In this document: positions 36,533-44,540 of the stretch, piece by piece
How the letters are laid out: each line of letters begins with the position of its first letter
Numbering within the stretch: the first letter of the stretch is position 1
NCBI RefSeq assembly: GCF_000367525.1
Contig: NZ_HF570956.1
Coordinates: forward strand, 177,777-241,776
From: Phycicoccus elongatus Lp2
GTDB lineage: Bacteria; Actinomycetota; Actinomycetes; Actinomycetales; Dermatophilaceae
Direction: 5' to 3'
DNA length: 64,000 nucleotides
The notes under the pieces: model-generated
The model's input: only the letters and a program-made list of their open reading frames with translations
The model's database searches: none
What the model was told of the DNA's origin: nothing
Program-made: the position numbers and the translations under genes

Positions 36533-37461
36533 CACAGCAACGGTCGATGGCGGTGGTCGGAGCCGGTGTGGTCGGGCAGGTCTACGCAGGCCGCCTCGCG
36601 GAGGCCGGGCACCGGGTCCACCTCATCGCCCGCGGGGCGACGCTGACGGACCTGACGCGCGAGGGGGTGCGCCTGCATCGGGACGGACGCACCTCGACGC
36701 CGGACGTCGACATCGTCGCAGACCCAGCAGACCTGCCCGGCGAGGTGGATGTCGCCTATCTCGCCGTCCGGGCCGACCAGGTCGAGTCCGCACTGCCCCT
36801 CCTCGAACGCGTCCCAGCCCGGGTCGTCGTGACGCTCGTCAATCTCGCCGGTGAGGCCCGCCCGGTGGCCGACCGACTCGGCCGGGAGCGCACCATCCTG
36901 GGATTCTCCGGCGTGGGCGGCACCCGTGGCCCCGACGGAGTCACCTACCACGAGGTCAAACAGCAACCCACCACGATCGGGCGCGCGGGCGGGCGTGAGC
37001 AGGCGGTCGTCGCCGACCTGCGCGGTGCGGGATTCACTGTCGACACGGTCGATGACCCGGTCGCCTGGCTGGCGACCCACGCCGTGTTCATCGCCGGGAT
37101 CGGGGCCGCGGTCCTGCGATCCGGTGACAGCACGACGCTGGGCCGAGATCGGGCCGCCACGTCCCAGATGGTCCTCGCGGTCCGCGACGGATTCCAGGCC
37201 CTGTCCCGGCTCGGCACCCCCGTCATCCCGACCCCGCTGAAAGTCATCTTCACGCAGGTGCCACGCCTGATCTCGGTGCCGTACTGGCAACGACAGTTGC
37301 GCGGAGAGTTGGGCACGCTGGCCCTCGAGCCCCACGTGCTCTCGACCAGGGACACCGAGTTCCGGATGCTCGCCGAGGCGGCCCGCGAACTCACCGGATG
37401 GAGCCCGATCCTGGACCGACACCTGGCATCCGCCGGCTTCTCCGCGGAGCGACCACGTTGA
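36529..37461 (+). CDS. 2-dehydropantoate 2-reductase family protein (PanE/ApbA)
   Basis: NADPH-dependent reductase of 310 aa. Rossmann motif AVVGAGVVGQVYAGRLAEAG near the N-terminus, ILGFSGVGGTRGPDG centrally, and an all-alpha C-terminal domain. PanE makes pantoate for pantothenate and CoA; many paralogues have other substrates. An internal ATG (36547) gives a more family-like start. It heads a coupled four-gene set (panE, MFS, thioesterase, PPTase) inside the integrative element. Confidence 0.75.
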   Translation: MTQQRSMAVVGAGVVGQVYAGRLAEAGHRVHLIARGATLTDLTREGVRLHRDGRTSTPDVDIVADPADLPGEVDVAYLAVRADQVESALPLLERVPARVVVTLVNLAGEARPVADRLGRERTILGFSGVGGTRGPDGVTYHEVKQQPTTIGRAGGREQAVVADLRGAGFTVDTVDDPVAWLATHAVFIAGIGAAVLRSGDSTTLGRDRAATSQMVLAVRDGFQALSRLGTPVIPTPLKVIFTQVPRLISVPYWQRQLRGELGTLALEPHVLSTRDTEFRMLAEAARELTGWSPILDRHLASAGFSAERPR

Positions 37462-39062
37462 GCACCGCCCACGCGCCGGAGACGACCCACCCGCATCGGT
37501 GGTGGGTGCTCGCCGTCCTGTGCCTCAGCGTTTTGCTCGTGGCCATCGACAACACGATCGTCAACGTTGCGCTGCCGACGATGTCGGCAGAACTCAACGC
37601 CACCACCTCCCAGCTCCAGTGGATCGTCGATGCCTATTCGATGGTGTTCGCCGGACTGCTCCTGGTGGCCGGCAACATCGGGGATCGGATCGGGCGGCAC
37701 CGGGTGCTGCAGGCCGGGCTGGTGCTCTTCGCGGCCGCGTCGCTCGTTGCCGCCTGGGCCGGGAGTGCCCACTCCTTGATCGGTGCCCGTGGGGTCATGG
37801 GGGTGGCCGCTGCCATGGTCTATCCATCGACCCTGGCCACCGTCCCCCAGGTCTTCCGCGACCGCCAGGAGCGCGCCATCGCGATCGGGGTCTGGGCGGG
37901 AGTGTCCGGGCTGGCGATCGCCCTCGGCCCGGTCGCGGGCGGTGCGCTCTTGCGGCACTTCTGGTGGGGATCGATCTTCCTGGTCAACGTGCCGGTCATC
38001 GTGATCGCCCTGATCGCGGGGGCGCTCCTGGTGCCTGAGTCGCGCGATCCGGAGCCGGGCCGGTTCGACCTCGTCGGTGCCGTCACCTCGACCTTGGGAA
38101 TCGGGCTGCTGGTCTGGACCATCATCGAGGCCCCCGGTCACGGCTGGGCCAGCCGGACCAGCGTCCTCGGCTTCGTCGGGGCCGCGCTCCTGCTGACGCT
38201 CTTCGTGGTCTGGGAGGTGCGCAGCCAGTCACCCCTGCTCGAGATCCGGTTCTTCCGAAATCCACGCTTCAGCGCGGCCTCTGCGACGACGGCGATGGCC
38301 TTCTTCGGGCTGTTCGGCTTCATCTTCATGATCACGCTGTACTTCCAGATCGTCATCGGCTGGGACGCACTCACGGCCGGGCTGGCGACACTGCCCTATG
38401 CGTTGATCATGGGCGCCATGTCCCCGCTGGCCATGGTCCTGACCTCGCGGCTCGGCACCAAACTCCTCGTGGGCGGCGGGATGGCGGTCAGCGCAGCAGG
38501 CTTCCTCCTCGCGTCACGGGCCCAGACGGACTCGCCCTACTGGACATTCATCGTGCCGTGCATGGCCTTGATGGCGGCGGGGATGGGCCTGGCCACCGGG
38601 CCCGCGACCGATGCCATCCTGGCCGCGCTGCCGGCCGCCAAGTCCGGTGTGGGCTCCGCCGTCAACGACACCACCCGTGAAGTTGGCGGCGCCCTCGGGG
38701 TCGCCGTGGTCGGATCGGTGATGAGTTCGTGGTACGCCGACCGGCTGACCGAGCTGTGGACCCCCCTGCAGGTTCCCCGCGATGTCCTCGGGGCTGCCAA
38801 GGATTCGGTCGGTGCTGCCATGTCGATCAGCAAGCAGCTCCCGGCCGCGGTCTCCAGCCCGGCGATCAGCGCGGTCGGCGACGCCTTCATGGAGGGCCTG
38901 CGCGTCGGCTGCTATGTGGTGGCCGCCGCCTGCCTCCTCGCCTCCATCGCTGCCTTCCTCTTCCTGCCCGCCCACGACCGACCCGATCCCGAGGGCAGGC
39001 ACACGGGGCATCCGCAGGCTCGGACCCCCCAATCGGATCGTCCGGCGGCCGCAGACGGATGA
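37458..39062 (+). CDS. MFS drug/metabolite exporter, DHA2 (14-TMS) family
   Basis: Membrane antiporter of 534 aa. Motif AIDNTIVNVALPTM in helix 1, GNIGDRIGRHRVLQAGLVLF (motif A), and about 14 helices; short soluble tail. The start is an uncommon TTG overlapping the panE stop (TTGA), with GGAG 9 nt upstream. Together with a thioesterase and a phosphopantetheinyl transferase it looks like the exporter of a biosynthetic cluster whose synthase is missing. Confidence 0.85.
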   Translation: MSTAHAPETTHPHRWWVLAVLCLSVLLVAIDNTIVNVALPTMSAELNATTSQLQWIVDAYSMVFAGLLLVAGNIGDRIGRHRVLQAGLVLFAAASLVAAWAGSAHSLIGARGVMGVAAAMVYPSTLATVPQVFRDRQERAIAIGVWAGVSGLAIALGPVAGGALLRHFWWGSIFLVNVPVIVIALIAGALLVPESRDPEPGRFDLVGAVTSTLGIGLLVWTIIEAPGHGWASRTSVLGFVGAALLLTLFVVWEVRSQSPLLEIRFFRNPRFSAASATTAMAFFGLFGFIFMITLYFQIVIGWDALTAGLATLPYALIMGAMSPLAMVLTSRLGTKLLVGGGMAVSAAGFLLASRAQTDSPYWTFIVPCMALMAAGMGLATGPATDAILAALPAAKSGVGSAVNDTTREVGGALGVAVVGSVMSSWYADRLTELWTPLQVPRDVLGAAKDSVGAAMSISKQLPAAVSSPAISAVGDAFMEGLRVGCYVVAAACLLASIAAFLFLPAHDRPDPEGRHTGHPQARTPQSDRPAAADG

Positions 39063-39811
39063 GTTGCCTGACCCTCTTGGGGCCAGCCGGTGCGCCGACG
39101 CGGCTGGTCTGTCTGCCTCATGCGGGGGCGAGCGGTGATGTGTATGCCGCGTGGTCGGGTGACCTCGCCGGTGCGCTCGAGGTCTGGGGGGCCACTCCCG
39201 CGGGTCGCCGCCACCGCTCGGGCGAACCGCTCAACGTCGACCCCGGACGGCTGGTGGACGAGGTGGTCGCCGAAGTCACGACGGATAGCCGCCCCCTCGT
39301 GGTGTTCGGTCACAGCATGGGCGCACTCATCGGCTACGAACTGTCGCTGGCCCTGTCCACGCAGGGTCGACCACCCACCGCCCTGGTCGTCTCGGGCTGC
39401 CCACCGCCACACGTGCGCACTGCTCGGGCCTCTCGGGACTACTCCGACGACGAACTGGCCGCCACCCTGGTCGACTGGGGTGGCACCGAGCAGCAGCTCA
39501 TCGAGGACGCGGACCTGCGCAGGCTGACCTTCCCGCCCCTGCGGGCCGACCTCACGCTGTGCGACCGCTATCGCCGGGACCACCCGGTTGCCCTCGACCT
39601 CCCACTGTCGGTCTTGGCCGGCCGCAGTGACCCGGTCGCGCCCGCGGATCAGATGGCGGGCTGGGCGGCATACTCCAATGACTTTCGGGGCGTCACCCAG
39701 TTCCGGGGCGGGCACTTCTTCGTGACCGAGCAGCGACGTCGCGTGGTGGACCACGTGGCCGACCTGGCCATGCACGCGCTGACCGCCGGTCGCCGTCGCC
39801 ACGAGAGGTGA
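39059..39811 (+). CDS. type II thioesterase (alpha/beta hydrolase)
   Basis: Editing thioesterase of 250 aa of the kind that clears misprimed carrier proteins of NRPS/PKS lines. Features: LVCLPHAGASGDVY, nucleophile GHSMG (84-88, Ser86), catalytic Asp in GRSDPVAP and His in GGHFFVTE. ATGA overlap with the MFS gene. No NRPS or PKS gene lies within the window. Confidence 0.87.
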   Translation: MSCLTLLGPAGAPTRLVCLPHAGASGDVYAAWSGDLAGALEVWGATPAGRRHRSGEPLNVDPGRLVDEVVAEVTTDSRPLVVFGHSMGALIGYELSLALSTQGRPPTALVVSGCPPPHVRTARASRDYSDDELAATLVDWGGTEQQLIEDADLRRLTFPPLRADLTLCDRYRRDHPVALDLPLSVLAGRSDPVAPADQMAGWAAYSNDFRGVTQFRGGHFFVTEQRRRVVDHVADLAMHALTAGRRRHER

Positions 39812-40524
39812 CGAGGGTGGCGCCCTCCCCACCGATCGCCTCCGCGGACGCCCTGCGTCGACCGGGCATCCACCTGGTCCTGTCCACCGGCGACCGCTGG
39901 CCCGGCGCGGCTCACCTGCTGACCACTGCGGAGCGGGCCCGAGCCGACGCCTTCCGTCATGAGCAGTCCCGCGGCGAATTCGTCGTCGGGCGGGCGCTCG
40001 TGCGCCGGCTCGTCGCTGCCGCCACCGGGTTGCCGGCGCGCGAGATCCCGATCGTGCAGGACTGCCTCCGGTGCGGGTCGGATCGGCACGGCAAGCCCCG
40101 GGTCGGCGTGGTCGGCGCTCCCCAGTTCTCGGTCAGCCACAGCGGCGGATGGGTGCTCGTTGGCGTCAGTCAGGACGGTGCGCTCGGCGTCGACATCGAG
40201 ACGGTCAGCGATCGACCCAGCCTGCTCGACCTGGCCCCGAGCGTTTTGTCGGCCACGGAGTCCGAGGTGCTGGCCTCGTTGCCCCGCACTGAGGCGGGGT
40301 CCGAGGCCACGCGCCTGCGCTGGTTCACGACCCGATGGTGCCTGAAGGAGGCTGTCGTCAAGCGGGACGGCGACGGCCTGGCTCGAGAAATGAGGGACGT
40401 CGAGGTCAGCGCCGAGACCGTCGTCCCCCTCGATGCCCCGGAGCTGCCGATCGCTGTCGTCGGGGCCGTCGCCGGGCACCCACCGCTCGGCCCGCTGTCC
40501 TGGTGGAGCGTTCCGGCCGACTGA
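39808..40524 (+). CDS. 4'-phosphopantetheinyl transferase, Sfp type
   Basis: Enzyme of 238 aa that loads carrier proteins from CoA. Mg/CoA residues are in GVDIE (127-131) and the WCLKEAVVK helix (177-185); KPRVG and FSVSHSGGW precede them as in Sfp. GTGA overlap with the thioesterase gene. With a PanE homologue in the same operon, supply and use of phosphopantetheine are combined. Confidence 0.88.
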   Translation: MTRVAPSPPIASADALRRPGIHLVLSTGDRWPGAAHLLTTAERARADAFRHEQSRGEFVVGRALVRRLVAAATGLPAREIPIVQDCLRCGSDRHGKPRVGVVGAPQFSVSHSGGWVLVGVSQDGALGVDIETVSDRPSLLDLAPSVLSATESEVLASLPRTEAGSEATRLRWFTTRWCLKEAVVKRDGDGLAREMRDVEVSAETVVPLDAPELPIAVVGAVAGHPPLGPLSWWSVPAD

Positions 40525-40568
40525 CCGGACACCGGCTCCGCACGCGTCTGTGCCGCTCTCCGTCCACG

Positions 40569-40811
40569 TCAGGCCTCCGCCCGTGCGGCAGCGCGGGCTG
40601 CGTGCGGCAACGCCGCCAGGACGGCACCGACCGCGTCGTCGTAGTCACGCACCTCCCCCTCGCGGAAGAAGATCGAGAACATCGAGCCCGCCCACGGCAC
40701 CCGGTGCGGCACGCCTTCGGCGGACAGCGCCGACGACGCGGCCGAGGCGTTGGTGGTCGCGGTCCGGGACAACCCGGCATACACCTCGTCGGTGCACCCG
40801 CGCAGGGTGGC
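40569..40811 (-). pseudogene. hemL (glutamate-1-semialdehyde aminomutase) 3' fragment with internal deletion
   Basis: The frame reads TLRGCTDEVYAGLSRTA, then ALSAEGVPHRVPWAGSMFSI and FFREGEVRDYDDAV, which matches the C-terminal domain of HemL, and ends AALPHAARAAARAEA like actinobacterial HemL. The roughly 45 residues normally between these (FFH..LD.GVY.PPSAYE.WFVS) are missing. The upstream 350 codons are absent; the frame runs directly into HINT sequence. Confidence 0.7.
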
Positions 40812-41123
40812 GGTGCCGCCGACTCGTTGGGTGAGGTGGTCTCCGACGTGGAGGTTGCCGGAGAGGACCCAGCCTTCCCCTTAAGCCATGAACGGGTGTT
40901 CCTGGGTGACCACGACCGTGCCGCCGGTGGCGAGGGTGATCGTCATGAGCGTGGCGGCGGTCTTGTGGAACAAGCCGGTCACGGGCCGGGGCTCGTTCTC
41001 ACTCGTGGTCAGGTTCTTGGCCCACACCTGGTCGCCAGGTCGTACCTTCTCGATCAGTGTTGCGCCCTTGCTCGTCTGGACGGCCGTTCCGGCGACGAAG
41101 CAGTTGCAGGGGAGGTGTTCGAC
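40812..41123 (-). pseudogene. HINT (intein/pretoxin-type) domain remnant
   Basis: Translation gives CNCFVAGTAVQTSKGATLIE, KVRPGDQVW, PVTGLFHK and VVVTQEHPFM, the block order of HINT domains in polymorphic toxins. An in-frame TAA (40881-40883) interrupts it, after which EGWVLSGNLHVGDHLTQ continues the same domain. The start of the carrier protein and any toxin domain are gone. It shares an open frame with IS3 debris, which makes a misleading 236-codon ORF. Confidence 0.75.
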
Positions 41124-41308
41124 GTTCTTCAGGACGCGTGACTCAGTTTTGCGGCAACACCGACGGAAGAACGCGCTGGAGAGGCCGCGGTGCCCCGATA
41201 CACCCAGCCCTGAGTCACATCGGTGATCCCGACGGGGTGTCGACGGCACGTGAAAACTGACCCCTTGGCGGCACAGGGCGGGGTCAAGATGCGCTTGCCG
41301 TTGACATG

Positions 41309-41570
41309 CAGGATCCGGTTGTCCTCCTCGAGCCGGCGGATCTTCGCCTTGAGGGCCTTGATCTCGGCCTGCTCGGCGGTCGTGGTTCCCGGCCGGGTCC
41401 CAGGCATCAACCTCGGCGTCCACGACCCAACGACGCACCGTTTCTGGGCCCAGGCCGAGTTGCTTGGCCACTGCCTGCGCGGCCGCCCTCACCGACGGAT
41501 AGTCGTCCCGATGCTCCAGGACCATCCGCACCGCCCGAGCCTTCATCTCGGGGCTGATCTTCTTGGGCAT
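41309..41570 (-). pseudogene. IS3-family transposase orfA remnant
   Basis: Begins MPKKISPEMKARAVRMVLEH with QLGLGPETVRRWV, the helix-turn-helix of IS3 OrfA. After AEVDA an extra base shifts the frame; TAEQAEIKALKAKIRRLEED and NRIL follow in the other frame. OrfB and the terminal inverted repeats are not present, so the element is dead. Confidence 0.8.
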
Positions 41571-41587
41571 GCTCCATCCTCTCGAAC

Positions 41588-41713
41588 TCACAAAGAGGCG
41601 GCATCAAACCCGGGACGCTTCAACTTGCCGTCCACCGCGAGAGCGTGCAGGGCCTCACCTGAGAACCCGGTGATCGCGGTCATCGCGTCGAGGCCGCGGC
41701 AGGGGACGGACAT
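41588..41713 (-). other. 41-codon reading frame beside the element boundary
   Basis: ATG 7 nt after a TAACGT hexamer opens a frame encoding MSVPCRGLDAMTAITGFSGE and ending in RPGFDAASL. It looks like the 5' end of a leaderless gene cut off by the IS3 fragment. No family recognised. The remaining 95 bp up to ychF hold nothing I can identify. Confidence 0.3.
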
Positions 41714-41808
41714 AAGGGCCACGTTAGCGGCGTGCGCCGCCGAGCGCTCATGGCCTATCAGGCATCATGAGCCAGTGACAAGTCCCAATCAGGCCAGCCC
41801 AGAGGCTG

Positions 41809-42912
41809 TCACTTCTTGCCGCCTGATGTTAATCCGCTTCGGAACTCGACCACGTCGCCGTCCTGCATCACGTAGTCCTTGCCCTCGAGGCGCGCCTTGC
41901 CGCCGGCCTTGACCGCAGCCATCGATCCGGCCGCGTCGAGGTCGTCGAAGGACACCACCTCGGCCTTGATGAAGCCCTTCTGGAAGTCGGTGTGGATCAC
42001 CCCCGCCGCCTGCGGCGCCGTCCAGCCCTGACGGATCGTCCAGGCCCGCGACTCCTTGGGCCCGGCCGTCAGGTAGGTCTGCAACCCCAGGGTGTGAAAA
42101 CCGGTGCGCGCCAACTGATCCAGCCCCGACTCGCTGGCCCCGAAGCCCTCCAGCATCTCCAGTTGGTCCTCGGGCGACATGTCCATGAGGTCCATCTCGA
42201 GCTTGGCGTTGAGGAAGACCGCATCGGCCGGCGCGACCGATGCCGCCAGCCGCTCGTGCAGGGCCGTGTCCGCGAGCTGGTCCTCGTCGAGGTTGAACAC
42301 ATAGATGAAGGGTTTGGTCGTGAGCAGCCCCAGCCCCGACGCCAACTCCATGTCGACCCCGGCAGCCGACCCCGCGGCATACAAGGTCTTGCCTTCCTCC
42401 AAAACCTTCTGTGCCGCAACGGCATTGTCGTAGGCCGGCTTGCTCTCCTTCTTGATCCGGCTCTCCTTCTCGAGGCGCGCGACGGCCTTCTCGAGGGTCT
42501 GCAGGTCGGCGAGGATGAGCTCGGTGTGGATGGTCTCGATGTCGCTCTCGGGCGAGACCCGGCCGTCGACGTGGACGACGTCACCGTCCTCGAAGGCCCG
42601 CACCACCTGACAGATCGCGTCGGCCTCACGGATGTTGGCGAGGAACTTGTTGCCCAACCCCTCCCCCTCGGACGCGCCCTTGACGATGCCGGCGATGTCG
42701 ACGAAGGACACCGTGGCGGGGAGGATCTTCTCCGAGCCGAAGATCTCCGCGAGCCGGGTCAGGCGTGCGTCCGGCAGCGGGACGACACCGACATTGGGCT
42801 CGATCGTCGCGAACGGGTAGTTCGCGGCCAGGACGTTGTTCTTGGTGAGGGCGTTGAACATCGTCGACTTGCCGACGTTGGGGAGCCCGACGATTCCGAT
42901 GGTGAGTGCCAC
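41809..42912 (-). CDS. ychF: ribosome-binding ATPase YchF with a replaced C-terminus
   Basis: OBG-family nucleotidase of 367 aa that prefers ATP and binds ribosomes. G1 GLPNVGKST (9-17), [19 protein letters not shown] (G3), NLDED in place of NKXD (G4 variant giving ATP preference), C-terminal TGS domain ([20 protein letters not shown]). The family ends [11 protein letters not shown]; here it ends [17 protein letters not shown] because an element inserted at codon Arg of VEFR. The protein should still fold since only three residues were exchanged for nine. GTG start, TAAACT 9 nt upstream. Confidence 0.93.
   Translation of the reverse strand: MALTIGIVGLPNVGKSTMFNALTKNNVLAANYPFATIEPNVGVVPLPDARLTRLAEIFGSEKILPATVSFVDIAGIVKGASEGEGLGNKFLANIREADAICQVVRAFEDGDVVHVDGRVSPESDIETIHTELILADLQTLEKAVARLEKESRIKKESKPAYDNAVAAQKVLEEGKTLYAAGSAAGVDMELASGLGLLTTKPFIYVFNLDEDQLADTALHERLAASVAPADAVFLNAKLEMDLMDMSPEDQLEMLEGFGASESGLDQLARTGFHTLGLQTYLTAGPKESRAWTIRQGWTAPQAAGVIHTDFQKGFIKAEVVSFDDLDAAGSMAAVKAGGKARLEGKDYVMQDGDVVEFRSGLTSGGKK
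41840..41847. other. attachment junction (attL) inside ychF
   Basis: Core GAGTTCCG on the minus strand: ychF sequence (GACGTGGTC) on one side, element sequence (AAGCGGATTAACA) on the other. Reconstructed attB would contain GACGTGGTC-GAGTTCCG-TTTCAACGTC, with GACGT/ACGTC flanking the core as an inverted repeat. Confidence 0.75.
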
Positions 42913-42924
42913 GAGAGCAAGAGT

Positions 42925-43137
42925 TTAGTCGCGTGGGCGCGAGCGCCGGACCAGCCACCCGATGACACCGGACAGCACCATGGCCACGCCGGCGAAGGCC
43001 GCCCCCGTGGTGGCCAGCCGCCCGTTGCCGGTGCCCAACCCGTTGACGACCGCAAGCAGCCCGACGAAGAACGACGGCAGCAGGAAGAGCGCCGCGAAGG
43101 CCAGGCCGAGGGCAATCCAGAAGGTGCGCTTGCTCAC
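42925..43137 (-). CDS. small two-helix membrane protein, 70 aa
   Basis: Hydrophobic segments at about 6-30 and 44-64, ending in the basic RRSRPRD. The GTG start overlaps the NUDIX stop (GTGA). Function unknown. Confidence 0.6.
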   Translation of the reverse strand: MSKRTFWIALGLAFAALFLLPSFFVGLLAVVNGLGTGNGRLATTGAAFAGVAMVLSGVIGWLVRRSRPRD

Positions 43138-43637
43138 CGGGCCACCCCGTCCTCGAGGTATGCCGTGTGCTCGGCTTCCGCGGCCGAGGCCAGCATCCGC
43201 GCGGCATACGGCGCGAGGTGAGAATCCACGTCGGTCATGGCGACCCAGTGGGCATCCTTGATCTCGCGGCGGAGAAAGAGCGAGGGGTCGAGGTCGTCCC
43301 GGAGGGTGCCGAGGTCGTAGAGGAACAGAACGGCGTCGTCCCAGCCACGGTAGGGCGGCAGCCAGTTGACGGCCAGGAGTGCGCCGGCAGTGAGGGTGAG
43401 GCCGAGTTCCTCACGAACCTCACGCTCGACGCAGGTGGCAGGTGACTCGCCCGGGTCGACGACGCCGCCGGGAAGGTCCCATTCCTTCTTGTAGGTGAGT
43501 TCGCACAGGAGCAGTTCACCAGCGGCATTGCGGAGCACGCCCTGGGCGATGGCGCGCTTGCGGGGCAGCCGATCGTTGAGGTAGCCGATGAAGGAGCGGC
43601 GGCCCTCTTCGGTGGACAGGTCCGGGCGCTCGCTCAT
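43134..43637 (-). CDS. NUDIX hydrolase
   Basis: Protein of 167 aa with a complete Nudix box at 57-80 (GGVVDPGESPATCVEREVRE followed by ELGL) that binds the catalytic metal. Substrate could be an oxidised nucleotide or nucleotide-sugar; sequence does not decide. First gene of a two-gene unit with the small membrane protein. Confidence 0.87.
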   Translation of the reverse strand: MSERPDLSTEEGRRSFIGYLNDRLPRKRAIAQGVLRNAAGELLLCELTYKKEWDLPGGVVDPGESPATCVEREVREELGLTLTAGALLAVNWLPPYRGWDDAVLFLYDLGTLRDDLDPSLFLRREIKDAHWVAMTDVDSHLAPYAARMLASAAEAEHTAYLEDGVAR

Positions 43638-43654
43638 GGGGCGAGATTACCCAG

Positions 43655-43880
43655 CGGCCTGCGCTGACACCCCGGGCGGCCAGATCGGCGGCCTGCAGGT
43701 CGTCCTTGACGTTGAACCGCACCACCGGCAGTGTCGCCCACTGCACGCCGCGGCCGTCGCGGTGGCGCTCGGCAAAGGCGCGCGACCGGGTGACTCGTCG
43801 AGATCTGCGCGCGCCTCGGCCAGGAGGACCTGCTGGTGGCGCGCCAGCCGCAGCAGGGTTTCGCCGGCCACGGTCGCCTT
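43655..43880 (-). pseudogene. decayed LysR-type regulator (lysG/argP-like)
   Basis: Minus-strand TVAGETLLRLARHQQVLLAE and ARADLDES resemble the segment after the helix-turn-helix in ArgP/LysG (T.AG..LL.....LLEAEA..L). After a frame change, PVVRFNVKDDLQAADLAARG resembles the effector-domain start. The HTH, the middle and the C-terminus are missing. Divergence from lysE is the normal position of lysG, which supports the call; similarity is modest. Confidence 0.45.
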
Positions 43881-43885
43881 CTCCT

Positions 43886-43891
43886 TACCGT
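43886..43891 (+). promoter_or_regulatory. -10 of leaderless lysE
   Basis: TACCGT, 7 nt, then GTG at 43899; decides the start against the longer frame. Confidence 0.45.
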
Positions 43892-43898
43892 TGGCGAC

Positions 43899-44504
43899 GT
43901 GCTCACCGCCCACCTGCTCCCCGGCCTGCTGACCGGCTTCGGCCTGATCGTCGCCATCGGCGCCCAGAACGCCTGGGTCCTCCGTCAGGGCCTGGCCCGC
44001 GATCACGTCGCAGTGATCGTCACGATCTGTGCCCTTGCCGACCTGCTCCTCGTCGTCATCGGCACCGCAGGCCTCGGTGCTCTGATCGGCGACCATCCGG
44101 CGATCCTGACGGGCATGAAATGGCTCGGCGCGGCATACCTCGCGTGGTTCGGGATCCGCTCGCTGTGGTCGGCACGTCACGCGGGCGCGCTCGGCAGCGG
44201 GCAGTCCCCGAGCCGCTCCCGGGGATCGGTCATCACCACCACGCTCGCGCTCACCTTCCTCAACCCGCACGTCTACCTCGACACCGTGCTCATGCTCGGC
44301 AACATCGCCAACCAGCACGGGGTCACCGGTCGCTGGTGGTTTGCCGCCGGTGCCGGGGTCGCGTCGATCGCGTGGTTCACCACGCTCGGGTTCGGCGCGC
44401 GCGCTCTCTCGGGACCGCTCTCCCGCCCCCGGACCTGGCAGGTTCTCGACACCCTCATCGGCTTGGTGATGCTCACCCTGGCCGTTGTGCTGCTGCGCTC
44501 CTGA
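43899..44504 (+). CDS. LysE-family basic amino acid exporter
   Basis: Membrane exporter of 201 aa with about five or six helices. The family signature is GFGLIVAIGAQNAWVLRQGL near the N-terminus and TLTFLNPHVYLD-like ALTFLNPHVYLDTVLMLG centrally. It probably exports lysine or arginine. The usual divergent LysG regulator appears decayed, so control may be lost or supplied from elsewhere. Confidence 0.9.
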   Translation: MLTAHLLPGLLTGFGLIVAIGAQNAWVLRQGLARDHVAVIVTICALADLLLVVIGTAGLGALIGDHPAILTGMKWLGAAYLAWFGIRSLWSARHAGALGSGQSPSRSRGSVITTTLALTFLNPHVYLDTVLMLGNIANQHGVTGRWWFAAGAGVASIAWFTTLGFGARALSGPLSRPRTWQVLDTLIGLVMLTLAVVLLRS

Positions 44505-44540
44505 CCAGGACTGTCGGTGGGTGGTGCCAGAGTCGGGGGC

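Noticed and set aside
36380-36535. Recombinase reading frame as complete
   Set aside because: Known large serine recombinases extend well past this point; the last 15 residues have no family resemblance.
40881-41591. 236-codon frame as a single transposase-HINT fusion protein
   Set aside because: The IS3 part changes frame after AEVDA and the middle is out-of-frame sequence; the HINT part is broken by a stop. The open frame is accidental.
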